Of a DNA stretch of 64,000 nt, positions 35,739 to 47,099 are shown piece by piece. Source of the stretch: Benincasa hispida (lineage: Eukaryota; Streptophyta; Magnoliopsida; Cucurbitales; Cucurbitaceae). The stretch is from positions 42,143,665-42,207,664 of the forward strand of contig NC_052349.1 of assembly GCF_009727055.1 (NCBI RefSeq). The letters run 5' to 3'. A model generated the notes under the pieces. That model saw nothing but the letters and a program-made list of their open reading frames with translations. It had not been told where the DNA came from and did not search any database. Both the position numbers and the translations under genes were made by a program. Each line of letters begins with the position of its first letter. The first letter of the stretch is position 1.

Positions 35739-35754
35739 TCTTCTCTTCCCCTCT

Positions 35755-36110
35755 GGCACGACAATCGAAGAGTCTTCCCCTTTCTTTTTCGCACGCGCCC
35801 CTCCCCTTTCCAAAACTCGCCATTAGCCTCCCCCGCCTCGCCAGCCGCCGCTCGTCCTCACTGATGGTTGACCGTCGGTAGGGTGTCGCCCAAGCAGAAG
35901 CCGTCGCTCACGCCGCACTGTTCGTCCGCCGCTCGCCTATCTACCACGCGCGTCAGATCCGTCTGACGTCGGACCGCCCCAAGTCGCCGCAAGCTCCAGC
36001 CGTCTCCGTCGCTCCGCCCATTTGCATGTTGAGACATCGTCGACACCGTTGGTCACCGCCACGTGTCAGTTCGGCCATCCGACATCACCTACTACCTTTC
36101 AGCCGGTGTT
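35755..36110. other. GC-rich patch in the Ty3-2 LTR
   Basis: Base composition changes sharply from AT-rich to C/G-rich with many CpG (GCCGCCGCTCG, CGCACGCGCCCCTCC). Short ORFs on both strands are composition effects. It may correspond to the transcribed R-U5 region, but I cannot place the transcription start. Confidence 0.55.
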
Positions 36111-36839
36111 TGGGTCGAAACCCTTTTGGGGGAGGTTGGAAGTTTTGAGGTGACCCATCAAATTCAAGACCATTTTGGTAAAGATAGTTAAATTGTGGTA
36201 AATTTTCCCTGGATGAATTCAAGTTTATGCAAAAGGTAATCTTACTATTGGAACCGCCTTTGTGCCGGTGATAAAATTATGATTTATTATGAGGATTTTA
36301 AGACTAGTTATAAGGATAATTCTGACTTTATGAGATTTAATGGACTATTTAGAAAAGATATATGAGCATGTGATGATGTCTGAAGTATGTTAATGTATGA
36401 ATATGATTTAGAATCTTATGAGACATATTAAAAGGATGATTGAGCATGACTCTAACTTATGAGTTAAGCGACACTACTACTGAAATGTCTTAAAGTTAGG
36501 TGAAAGTTGGAGCATTTGTTGATGTACATATCTATGTGATTTATTATGAAAGTGTGTAGGCTATATGATGTATTATGAAATTTCGAACGCTTGATTATTT
36601 ACATGAGTTAGTGCATGAAAGTGATGTACTAGAGTTGATCCATTAATACTAGATTAATTACGTATGTTGAGATTAATTAACATGACCTTGACGAGGAGAT
36701 TTTAGAGGACTCATGATGATGTGAATGTTATATGTAATATGAAGTTAGATGTAATCTCTTTTCCTTTCCGGACTATGTGACTGCATGAAAGTGATGCTAG
36801 TACATGAAAGAGATGTATGAAAGTGATGCTAGTACATGA

Positions 36840-37312
36840 AAGAGATGTACTAGGGCTGGTGTGTATGAAAGTGATACATACCTAGAGGGTACTGGGGTGT
36901 ACATAAGAGGTGCGCGCTCAGTGGGTTATGTGTATACAAAAGAGGTGTATACATAACCATGTGTACGAAAGAGGTATGCATCCCTATATTCATAGAGAGG
37001 ATCTGGGGTGTACGAAAGAGGTACACACTCAGTGGGTTATGTATATACGAAAGAGGTGTATACATAACCAGGTGTACGAAAGAGGTACGCATCCCTACAT
37101 TTATAGAGAGGATCTGGGGTGTACGAAAGAGGTACATACTCAGTGAGTTATGTGTATACGAAAGAGGTGCATACTTAACCAGGTGTACGAAAGAGGTACA
37201 CATTCAGTAGGTTATGTGTATACAAAAGAGGTGTATACGTAACCATGTGTACGAAAGAGGTACACATTAAGTGGGTTATGTGTATACGAAAGATGCATAA
37301 CCATGCGTATGT
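36840..37312. repeat. Minisatellite of GTGTACGAAAGAGGTA units in the Ty3-2 LTR
   Basis: Two copies of a 110-bp unit (about 36960-37070 and 37071-37180) each contain GTGTACGAAAGAGGTA, a GCATCCCTA block, AGAGAGGATCTGGG and a TATACGAAAGAGGTG block. They are flanked by shorter 60-65-bp derivatives on both sides (36890-36959, 37181-37244, 37245-37303). Open frames on both strands across it are periodic shadows. Confidence 0.85.
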
Positions 37313-37920
37313 AAGAGATTGTGTTTCCTTTGGGAGTCACCAGAGGTTGTGGGTCCGACGGGACTTACTAGAGGTAATGGACATACTTAACTACATTAAG
37401 ACAGAAATAAGTTTTTCATGTATGTATGTGTCCCATGAGGACTAGAGCAGTTTATATGTTCCACTAGAGGTTGGTATCTAGAGGACATAGATGCCTAGCC
37501 TAACCCCAGTAGTGAGGTTACTTACTGAATATTTTATACTCACCCTTTCTCATGTTTATGTTTCAGATAAGAGTAGGGACGCGCTGACGAATGACAAGTG
37601 GAATTCGTGATCGAGCCACTGGGACCAGTTTTATGCTTCCGCTCATGAGATTTAAACTTCTTTTCATGTTTTTCTTAGCTTTCAGTGTTGATGTTTAAAA
37701 CTTACTAATTAAAGAATCGCTTCCAGATTTATTTATTATCATTTATGATTTAGGGGTACCCTACCGTTGTTTTTAATATTTGAAATTTAATGCAAAATTT
37801 TTTAAATTTATCTTATTTAATTAGCATTTATTTCACCATATAGAGTATCGTTTTAAGTTCTATGTATGCATGTGTTTAGTAACGGCCTACTTAAGTTCTA
37901 GGGGGTCGGATCGTTACAGT

Positions 37921-37934
37921 TGGTATCAAAGCCC
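37921..37934 (+). promoter_or_regulatory. Primer-binding site of Ty3-2
   Basis: TGGTATCAAAGCCC lies two bases after the LTR end. It matches the initiator-Met site TGGTATCAGAGC with one G-to-A change. Confidence 0.75.
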
Positions 37935-38138
37935 ATGTTTTGGGTTCTGTAGACTGACTTACTACGTAAGTCTAGATAGTCCCTGTGGCCCAATAAACGG
38001 ATCCCTCGTCATCGCCAGGTACGTCCTACTAATGAAAGTTTCAATGCATATATGAGAATAGTGATGTAGTGTTTTAAATGTATGATTTCTAAGGAAGACC
38101 TAGAGATAGATAGTTAATGTATGAGTTCATGATAGGAC

Positions 38139-38544
38139 ATGACATCTAAACCTAGAGCAAGAAAGACAGTTAGAGAAGAAGTGCAAGCAGAGGAAGCTGA
38201 GAATAGCCAAACTGTCCCGGCAGCTCCAAATCCGCCTATGACCCAAATTGATGAAAAGGCAATGGAAGCCAGAATTAGTAAAGCTGTTGCATCCATCCCG
38301 GCAGCTCCTTTGATGGATCGTTGGGGGACCCACCAAAGCAGAGATGTGGTTGTCATCTATTGAGACAGTATTCCGTTTTATGAGGTGTTTGGAAGAGCAC
38401 AAGCTTCAATGCGCAGTTTTCATGTTGATTGGTAACGCGAAAATCTGGTGGCATTCAGCAAAGAAAATGATTGATACTGGTGGGAAGCTTGCAACCTGGG
38501 AGCAGTTCAAGGAGCATTTCTATGAGAAGTATTTTTCGGCCTAA
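38139..38544 (+). pseudogene. Ty3-2 gag, truncated
   Basis: The frame starts MTSKPRARKTVREEVQAEEA and carries an Ala/Pro/Glu-rich N-terminus. After a frameshift near 38320 it continues MWLSSIETVFRFMRCLEEHK and WEQFKEHFYEKYFSA, the Retrotrans_gag core of plant Ty3 chromoviruses. The sequence breaks off immediately after this block and joins LTR sequence. All of the nucleocapsid, protease, RT and integrase are gone. Confidence 0.82.
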
Positions 38545-38573
38545 CTTAAGTGCTAGGGGGTCGGGTCATTACA
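38539..38573 (+). mobile_element. Ty3-2 3' LTR stub (last 33-35 bp)
   Basis: GGCCTAACTTAAGTGCTAGG and the following GGGTCGGGTCATTACA match the end of the 5' LTR (37884-37918, GGCCTACTTAAGTTCTAGG...). It ends at the target duplication GAGCT. The join with gag falls in shared CGGCC-ACTTAAG sequence, which points to a deletion between short direct repeats. Confidence 0.8.
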
Positions 38574-38578
38574 GAGCT

Positions 38579-38860
38579 TCTCTCTCTTAGCCTTCTTTTA
38601 TAACTTAAGTAGGTTTCTTGATAAGGAGAAAATAACTACTTAATGAGATAGAAAGGACCAATCTCTAAGGTTTTATATTTATATAGACACCTTCCATTAG
38701 GATGTTTAATTAGGGAATTACTTTTAGTTGTTTCTTACTTAATTTAGGAATTATCTTTTACATAATTGGCCTAATAAAATAATAGGTCTAAAAGATAAAA
38801 GAATAGATAATGTACATGGGCCACATTAATGATAATATTAAATTTAAATAAACTCTAACA
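38579..38860 (-). mobile_element. Copia-2 5' LTR, main part
   Basis: This resumes the LTR interrupted at 35355 and is collinear with 30655-30927. On the minus strand it begins TGTTAGAGTTTATTTAAATT at 38860 and carries a TATATAAATATAAAA promoter-like element at about 38684-38669. Bases 38861-38865 (CGACA) would be the target duplication, but I cannot find the partner on the left because that LTR limit is unclear. Confidence 0.75.
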
Positions 38861-40058
38861 CGACATTGATATCCATGCATGAAATAAGTCGAATTATGTT
38901 ACAAATTTTGAATATATTATGACTTAGGAGAAGTATCGCCACTATCAAATAAATTACGCTAATGTTGGGCTAGTATTTTCTAGGTCATCATCTTACTATT
39001 GAACATTGTATTTAATCTTCATCTTTATGACTAAAACTTTGTCAATGACATTCATTTCCTATTCATAATTTTTCGGACTTCACTATTAACTATTATTCCA
39101 TTACTAATCATATTTAGCTTCTAATTATTGATTTATATGCTTAAAGTCAAGTTTATTAGTTAAATAAGTTTGTTCTTAAAGTTCACTATAAATTCTCAAT
39201 ATTTTTACAAATTTTCGTCATATCCATAACTTTTCTTGAAATGTCCATCAATATTTAAATATCCATATCCATAAATCTAAGTTACCGATATCTACATCGA
39301 TATTGATATTTTTGTCCTTGAAATAATGCCATAAGCTGAGATAACCACAAATGTACAAAACCTCAAGGTAGTCAAGACATATACCTCTAACAAACGTTAT
39401 CTTGATGACAATTATTCACTCTACACGAGTTGCAAGCAAACTACAGTGATTGTCTTAATAGGAGAAAACGATTAATGCCGCTACAACAATCTCGAAAAAC
39501 TTGAATCAGGTACTTAGGTAGAACTCTTGGATGCTTGCTTTTAACTAAACTCAAAATCAAAAGAAAGAAAGAAATAAGAGAACTCTTCAAATTGGAATGT
39601 GATGCTCTATATGAAGAAACAAGTTGCTATTTATAGGCTAGTAACTCTCTAAAATACAAAATAAAATAAATAAAAACAATAACTGAAACATATGTCAAAT
39701 ATAATTCAATTGAGTTGTTAATTGACTAATTTAACACAAAAGTCATCAAATGGTTAACTACACATTTAACTTTCATCTATGTTAAATTTGTAGTTGAAAG
39801 TTGAAACATTATCTAATTTGAAAGTTTCACAAATGAATTTAATCTACTTATTAAATCCATCCATTTTTTCACTTTCTTCACAATGTTATTAATATCTAAC
39901 AAATTATGGGTTGTTATACTCACATACCCTCCCAAGTTTAGAATAGTCTCTTGTTATCATAACTTTGTCAATGGTTTTTTAGTACAATATAGGGTGAGGG
40001 ATTTTGAACCAAACACTTCTCGATCCTTAACAAATACTAGTTGAGTTAAACTCACTTT
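38861..40058. other. Spacer with a possible decayed LTR (about 39300-39922)
   Basis: On the minus strand a TATAAATAG element (about 39640-39632) and a polypurine-like TTGGGAGGGTATG run (39935-39923) before TGAGTATAAC suggest a minus-strand LTR starting at 39922. No paired LTR or coding region accompanies it, so it could be a solo or broken LTR. The remainder is AT-rich with nothing recognised. Confidence 0.35.
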
Positions 40059-40707
40059 TGTCACACCCCCTCACGGGATCAAATCGTGAGGATGGTAGAT
40101 ACCACCCTTTTGTGATACCTACTGCCCATCTCACCTAAACTCTTCTTCACTGTTGAGCCAAGTAAATATAACAACAACTTTTAACTAAACTTATTTTATT
40201 ACAACAATAAAAAGTTTATACAATCCATAACTCAACTAAGTAATTATAGGCACTTAACTAAAAAACTCATAACAACAACTTAAGCTTGGAAGTGCGGTTG
40301 TAGTGTGGCAGATCTTGACCTTAGCAACACCCTGGAGCTCATTTCTTTCGCTATCTAGGGAAAACATTTTGGAAAACATGAGTTGGGAAGCCCAGTGAGT
40401 GACATTTTATAAACAAACTTTTAAAGAAAACTAAGCAAAACTATATAGCAAAGCTTTTCAATAAACTTACTGAGTGCATAATAAATCATACACCAAACTT
40501 GTACTCAAGCTTCCCTGGGATAGACCAACTCCATACTCCCAGGTAATGAGGTGGAACCATACTCACACCTTCATTTACTGAAGTGGAACCGACTCAAAAA
40601 CTCGGTCTTAGTGCTAATGTGAAACCAACTTAACGCATAACACTCGTCATACGTGTATGTAGAGCTCTCAACTTGGTACTAAAGGAACTCTTATTCAAGA
40701 GTACCTA
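40059..40707 (-). mobile_element. Ty3-type LTR remnant
   Basis: On the minus strand it ends GATCCCGTGAGGGGGTGTGACA, reading TG at 40059 on the plus strand, and upstream includes GGTAGGTATCACAAAAGGG-type sequence and a TCACTGGGCTTCCC block. This arrangement resembles 3' parts of long Ty3 chromovirus LTRs. Its other part is cut off by Copia-3 at about 40707. No partner LTR was found in the window. Confidence 0.5.
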
Positions 40708-42784
40708 CGAACGGAAGCGGATCTTTCCAATTAATTGTGACATAATTACCACATATACATTCAAACATACTAAAATGCATTCATAATGCTAAAGAGATCG
40801 AGAGATCATACCGGTTGAAGACGTCTTCTTCACAGCAAATCTAAAACCCAATCGTCTACCTCGAACAGTCTCCACAAATAGAAGAAAACAGAGATGACAC
40901 CACCACTCAGAGCCTTCAGTATTCTTGGTGTGAGAATCCAAAGGGTGGGCTTTATTCAGATTTGGTAGAGGGAAAGAGGAAGAGAGATCGTATACAACGA
41001 CTAAACAAGTGGGAGATGAGCTCGTCTATCGTATAGACAAAATGCTTGATCGTTTAGGTGAAATGTACGATCGTGTACGAAAAAGGTAAGCGATCGTCTA
41101 AACGATCATGTAGGAAAAGGTAAGCGATTGTCTAAATGATTGTGTAGAAAAAACTAAGCGATCGTCGATACGATCGTTTAGTAAATATCGGGAGCTAAAC
41201 GATCGCTTAGGAAAAGGTAAACGATCGTTTAATAAATAGCGTGCGCGAGTGTAATTATTAAGCGATCGCTTAGCAATATTGTATAGGTAAGTGATCGTGC
41301 AGGCACTATCGTATAGGCACTGATTTTCTAAGCAATGACACACTTTTTAACACAATGTCCGCCCATCTCATGTTTAACACACCGTGAGCTACTTATGCAT
41401 CTCAAAGTGATCTTTCAACTCACTCATTCCTTATTAAAACAGAAGAGACGCCATCCCATTTCCCTTTTAATCGTCCAATGAATGTGATCTCATCATATTC
41501 ATAACATATGAATTAATATCATATATTAATTATAGTATTTTTCTCTGCTAGATATAAATCATATTTATATCCAATTTCCTTCAAACTAATGTATCTCATA
41601 TATAAAGTTAATTATATCATATATAATTAACTAGTTCAATTACATCATATATAATCGAACTCCCTCATGTCAATTTGAACATTTCAAACTGACCCAAAAA
41701 CTGACTCTCAACTTGTATCCAAGCTACCAAGGGGACCTATGGACATATGGCTCGAAGCTCCAACGGTACGTGAATAGCTAACTAAACTCTTTAGTCATGA
41801 TATCCACCATTCGTTAATTACCAGGCATTCCACTAAAGACCGACAGTTGAACTCTTCTTGCCATAGATATATATGTCCATTGGATATAACTAATCATTAG
41901 TACGATGACCCTTCACAGATGCTCGTAATTAAAGTAGACCAATTTACCGTTTTGCCCCTGTAATTACATCTTTCTCCTTAAGTACCACTAATCCCTCTAA
42001 TGAACAATACAACATAGTCCTACTATGTGTGAACACCTCTTGGGCCATGAGAAGGTGCGTGGCGCCACATCGTTCAAGCCTGGGGATCAACCCTTAAGAG
42101 AGCAATCTATCTACTTACCCCTGCTTTGGAGAAGGAGTGAACTCCATCTTGTGAAGCAAGTTCCAGCTCCTTAATCAATCGAATCCTCAAAGTGGATAGG
42201 TTTGAAGTCGGCGCTCGGGCCACTCGTACTCATGCAAATCAAAAGACCGCCCTCAATGGCAGGGAGTTCTTCAACTCCACTCAGGATTGAGGTCATATTA
42301 CCTATGGTCATTCTAGTGAAGTGAATTCTAGTCATGAACGAAGTTATATGACGAGACATTAACAGTTCGAAGTTAAGTCTTATACAAACTCTTTATATAG
42401 GATGCCCCCGTTCGCATGTTCACTACACGAATGATCAGGATCAGACCATCTGTGACAAGTCACAACCATTGTAACAATTCCACAAAGTGGGGCTGCGTCC
42501 GTAGTGTTACCAGGATAAGGTTCCTTGCTATATCCATATTTTAACCAAAACTATTTTGGTTGTCACTTAAGACATGATCCACTTGTATGTCACTACATAC
42601 ATGCTTAGTTACATAAATACACTAGGATTATTAAATTTATTGGTTTGTGGTAAAATAAAAACAATCTAAATGTGCAAAGTCAAGAAGTGAGGTAAATATC
42701 ATATACAATTATTACATCACAAGTGTTCTTACAAAGTTGTTTACAAACTATAGGACACGAGACTTTAGGGTACAAACCCTAACA
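40708..42784 (-). mobile_element. Copia-3 (minus) 3' LTR, about 2.08 kb
   Basis: On the minus strand it begins TGTTAGGGTTTGTACCCTAA at 42784 right after a polypurine tract. It is collinear with the Copia-1 LTR: for example 41740-41870 matches 9830-9960 in reverse complement (ACTAAAGAGTTTAGTTAG and CGTACCATTGGAGC-like blocks), and its far end matches the CCGATTTCCTTCA end of Copia-1. Length is close to the 2101 bp of Copia-1. The far limit (about 40708) is by homology. Confidence 0.8.
40985..41335. repeat. CGATCG-rich array in the Copia-3 LTR
   Basis: AAACGATCG, AAGCGATCG, CGATCGTTTAG and CGATCGTCTA words recur about every 20-40 bases, with linkers such as GGAAAAGGTAAG repeated three times. 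The Copia-1 LTR holds a shorter version (1835-1970), so the array has expanded or contracted between family members. Confidence 0.75.
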
Positions 42785-42796
42785 ATCTTCCACTTT
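42785..42796 (-). promoter_or_regulatory. Polypurine tract of Copia-3
   Basis: AAAGTGGAAGAT on the minus strand lies directly before the TGTTAGGG LTR start. Confidence 0.8.
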
Positions 42797-42879
42797 GTCC
42801 TAAAGCGAAGCGGGGAGTAACAAACAAACAGGTACAAAACAATAAACTAGGGCCAAAAAACCCAGTACAAACAAAATTC

Positions 42880-44378
42880 CCAACTTGCCTTAAGTCCAAG
42901 CCGCGGCGGGTCTCGTGACCCATGCTCTGAAGGTACCCCAAATACTGTAGCCGTGAGAGCCTTCGAAATGGATCAACAACGTTTTGCTCTAAGGCAAGCT
43001 TTGTGAAGATCACGTCTCCTCGATGCACTATCTTCATAGATCAGATGATACTTTCCACTCTATGTGTTTGCCACGCCTCTGGACTCCTGGGCTCCTTAAG
43101 GTTCGCCACAACACCGCTATTGTCACAATAGAGGGTGATCGGCTTAGACATATCTGGAACAAACTTCCAGCTCTATCAAGAATCTTTCTGAGCCAGACGG
43201 CCTCTTTAGTAGCTTCACAAGCCGCTACGTACTCGGCCTCCATCATGGAGTCGGTGATGCACCTCTACTTAGTGCTCCACCACACTACAGCTCCTCCGTT
43301 AAGAGTAAATAACTTAAACCCTAAAATGGACTTCCGAGAGTCCTTATCAGTCTGAAAGTCAGAATCTGTGTAAGGATCAAATCCCTCGACCCATACACGA
43401 GCATGTAGTCCCTCGTTCTCCAAAGATACTTGAGGATATTCTTAATTACGATCCAGTGACCCTGGCCTGGGTTAGACTGATACCTACTGATTATTCCCAC
43501 TGCATAGCAGATGTCTAGCCTAGTGCAGAGCATCGCAAACATTAAACTGGCAACAACAGATGCATATGGGGCCCGTCTCATGTCCTCAACCTCTTGAGGC
43601 ATCTTCGGACACATGTCCTTAGACAAAATGACTCTATGCCTGAATGGTAGTAGGCCCCTTTTGGAGTTCTGCATCGAGTTCTTGAGCAATATTTTTCAAT
43701 ATACGATGCCTGAGACAGCATTAGCACTTTGTTCTTACGATCCCGAAAGATCTGTATACCCAGAACAAACTGAGCCTCTCCCAAATCTTTCATTTGGAAT
43801 TAGGTCGCTAGCCAGTTCTTAACTGTAGTCAGTAGAACTACATCATTCCCAATGAGTAGTATATCGTCTACATACAATACTAAGAAAGCTACTGAGCCGT
43901 TGACTATTTTCTTGTAAACACAAGGTTCATCAACGTTTTGGTCAAAGCTATACGATTTGATCGCAACATCAAACCGAATATTCCAAGTTCGAGACGCCTG
44001 CTTCAGGCCATAAATGGACCGATTCAGTTTGCAAGCATTTTGCTCTTGACCTTGGGCAATGAATCCTTTAGGTTGCACCATGTAAATGATCTCCTTAAGA
44101 TTGCCATTCAGAAAAGCCATCTTGACATCCATTTGCCAAATCTCATAATCATAATAAGCTGCAATGGACAGGAGGATGCAGATCGACTTTAACATGGCAA
44201 CAGGTGAGAAAGTCTCCTCATAGTCGACTCCCTCCACTTGGGTATAATCCTTTGCCACAAGTCGAGCTTTGAAGGTTTTCACCTTCCCATCAACACCTCG
44301 TTTGCACTTGTAGATCAATTTACAACCTATATGTCTTACACCATCAGGCTGATCTACAAGATCCCATACCGAGTTGAA
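42880..44378 (-). pseudogene. Copia-3 RT and RNase H
   Basis: The RT core is open over 172 codons (44318-43800): VEGVDYEETFSPVAMLKSIC, WQMDVKMAFLNGNL, IYGLKQASRTWN and the catalytic YVDD at 43874-43863, all intact. The end of RT and RNase H follow in shifted frames (43793-43034), including ARRAPYASVVASLM-like sequence and MMEAEYVAACEATKEAVWLR, then LALEQNVVDPF near 43000. At least three frameshifts separate the parts. RT reads DNA from the element RNA; this copy cannot make a complete enzyme. Confidence 0.87.
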
Positions 44379-45897
44379 TTACATCAACTCCATCTCGAGA
44401 TTCATGACTTTGACCCATTCATCTCGGTCAACATCCTCCATTTCCTTTTGATAGGACAACGGATCCCCAATGTCGCCATCTACCACTATAGCTAGGATTT
44501 CCGTGAAACCCAGATAGCAATCAGGCGGGTTCGTAACCCTCCCACTGCATCGAGGTTTCCTCAACTCTTGAGGTGGAACCGTCCTACCAGATGAACTATC
44601 ATCAACAACTCTGGTTGATGAAACAAGTTCTTCAATAATTCTTTTTGAAGTTTCAGTAGTTTCTTTGGAAAGCTCACTTAATACAACTTTACTACGTGGA
44701 CTGTGCTCCCTGATATGATCATCCTCTAGAAAAGTAGCGTTCATGGAAACAAACACCTTGTTTTCAGACGGATCATAAAAGTAACCTCCTCGTGTACTTT
44801 TGGGGTAGCCTACAAAGAGGCACAACCTCGATCGTGATTCCAATTTCTTAGGATTTGCCTCAAGCAGATGTGCTAGGCAACCTCATATGCAGAAGTGTCG
44901 TAAACTAGCTTTACGCCTGTTCCATAACTCCAGAGGTGTTCTCGCAACACTTCTAGAAGGAACACAGTTGAGAATGTATACTGTAGCCTCCACTGCCAAA
45001 CCCCAAAACGAGTCCGGTAAGGAAGCATAACTCATCATCGAACGAACCATGTCCAACAAGGTTCCGTTTCTCCTCTCTGCTACACCACTGAGGTGTTCTC
45101 GGTGCCGAGAGTTGAGAAACGATTCCATGTTCTAATAAATAGTTCTGGAACTCAGAATCCAAAAACTTTCTACCTCGATCTAATCGAAGTGTTTTAATTC
45201 GTCTATCCAAAGCATTCTCAACTTCAGCCTTAAATAATTTGAACTTTTCAAAAGATTGTGACTTTCGTTACATCAGATAGACATACCCATATCTCGAGTA
45301 ATCATCAGTAAAATTGATAAAGTACTCATAGCCTCCTCGAGCTCGTACATTCATAGGACCACAAAAGTCAGAATGTACTAATTCAATAGGCTCTTTAGCT
45401 TGATAACTTTTTCTAGTAAAAGGTCTTTTAGTCATCTTACCTTCAAGGCAAGATTCGTACACTGGTAAAGAATTTTCTTCTAACTCGCTTAGAAGGTCAT
45501 TCTTCACCAATCTCTCAATCCTATTGAGATTTTTGTGCCTTAATCAAAAGTGCCAAAGTTGGGCATTTTCTTTTGGAGAAACTCGTTGACGTTTAGATTG
45601 AGTTACGAAAGATTTAAACATCTCTATGTTATGAAGGGAACTTAAGGCTAACAATCTTAGCACATACAAGTTATTTTCTAGTTTAGCCGTACAAATTTCA
45701 ACACTATCCTTATGAATAAACGCTTTATTCAATTTAAAAGAAAGAGTGTAATTGCATTGTAATAGACACTTTACAGAAATAAGGTTCCTTTTTAGTTTAG
45801 GAACTACAAAGACATCTTTTAATATGAAAAACCTATTCTGTAAAGTTAACTGGATGCCTTCTACTGCCACAGTTGAGATGATGTGCCCGGTGCTTAT
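44379..45897 (-). pseudogene. Copia-3 integrase and truncated protease
   Basis: Integrase C-terminal sequence (RLCLFVGYPKSTRGGYFYDP, 44830-44770) and core blocks (VAERRNGTLLDMVRSMMSYA, about 45075; PIELVHSDFCGPMNVRARGG with a catalytic-region Asp, about 45395) are present in several frames. Upstream the GAG-pre-integrase and protease flank read KLKRNLISVKCLLQCNYTLS and GTGHIISTVAVEGIQL. The protease active site, gag and 5' LTR are absent: the coding sequence stops at 45897 where the Ty3-type LTR begins. Confidence 0.83.
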
Positions 45898-47099
45898 TGA
45901 TGCGTTATTTTATGAGGTGAATTAATGAATGAAATGCGGTGATGGAAATGAGTTGAGCAACAAGTTTTCTCAGCAGAATCCAAGTATAAATTCCACTGAG
46001 TTTCCTGGTAAGTTCAAGGTCGAACTCAGGGACTAGGGAGAACGATATGCGGTGGTAATTTTCTAGAAGGCTTTGCGATAACCAAGAAATCAAATAGTTG
46101 TTTTGGGTTGTTGTTTGTGATAATAAAATAAACAAATGCGGCGGAGTTGCAAAAAGAGTTGATAATACGGAAGATGTGATGAGTATGCGGTGAACGGGTT
46201 GAGAAGGGGTTCGACTAACATTTCCTAGGATGTGTTCATGTTGTGTGATCATGCAACACACATACAATAGCAAACCATCTCTCGATGCGAATGCTACAAC
46301 TTCTAATACTAGAACGCATGCGATATATGCGATGAGTTTATAGGACCTACACATAAGCCTCTATTCTTATTTATGCGATGACAAAATGACACACACACAA
46401 AAAAGGTGACCACATAATATCATACCTATCTCTAGAGTGCATGCGATGCATGTTGACAAACAGAGCTTATCTGTAAGTCCCTATCTCCTGCATATGTAGA
46501 TGAATCTTGCTCTCTCGAGTCTAGATTCTAACCTAGCTCTCTCGAGTCTTTAGGTTATTTATTTAGACTCTTTCTCGAGTAGCTCTAAAGGGGTATTGGG
46601 CACAACATAAAACAAGATAATCGCATGCAATGAAGATCCTAGGTCATGTTAGCTTAGTTCTTCTCAACCCATTCGATTAGTTTGACTACTCATGCGTGCT
46701 AAGAGAGTGAACAAATGTAGAATGAGAACTTCCATTGTATAAATATAAAGTTGAAGTACAAAATAACAATGCAAGAAGAGAATAAAGAGCCTAGTAGCAA
46801 TCTCTTGCTTCCCAGGCTTTTACACTGTCTTTTCTACTAGTGTTCAAAAGATAGTCTCGCTCTCGCGAGAGTCGGCCCGCTTTCTACTTTTACGCCTCCG
46901 GGTTCTATCTCAAGTTGCCCTGAGCGATCTTCTGGTGTCTTGGCTTTTCTTTTCTCCACCTTAAAATAAAAATAGAAAACTATGGATAAAGTTAATCTAT
47001 GAACTGCTGAACTCCTTTTCTGAAGGATGTCCTCGGTATTTATAGAGCCTTCGGGGTGAAAGACGGTTTCTCTCTTATGATTGCACAGATGGGATGGCT
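45898..47099 (-). mobile_element. Gag-PR element array: LTR-3, truncated (1.2 kb)
   Basis: It begins TGATGCGTTATTTTATGAGG and is collinear with 50767-51970 of LTR-2, including the minus-strand TATA element (plus TATTTATA, 47037-47044). It lacks the last 450 bp (U3 side) found in LTR-1 and LTR-2. At GGATGGCT (about 47092-47099) it switches into an inverted LTR copy. Its left edge interrupts the Copia-3 protease. Confidence 0.82.

Larger units (their letters stand above)
35356..37918 (+). mobile_element. Ty3/gypsy-2 5' LTR, 2563 bp
   Basis: It begins TGTAGCATCCCGAG right after GAGCT (35351-35355) and ends GGATCGTTACA at 37918, followed by a primer-binding site. GAGCT recurs after the element's right end (38574-38578), so this is a clean 5-bp target duplication within the Copia-2 LTR. 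Inside are a perfect 40-bp tandem duplication, a GC-rich patch and a minisatellite, listed separately. The long LTR, initiator-Met type primer site and gag type suggest a Tekay/Del-like chromovirus, which is an inference. Confidence 0.87.

Noticed and set aside
36910..37210. Repetitive ORFs on both strands with CTKEVH-like or CTSFVH-like repeats
   Set aside because: They translate the LTR minisatellite in several frames at once.
39300..39922. Confident LTR call
   Set aside because: Only a TATA-like and a purine-rich motif support it; no second LTR, primer site or target duplication was found, so it is mentioned only as a possibility.
40985..41335. CRISPR-like array
   Set aside because: Spacing and repeat length are irregular, the genome is a plant's, and the words are part of an LTR.
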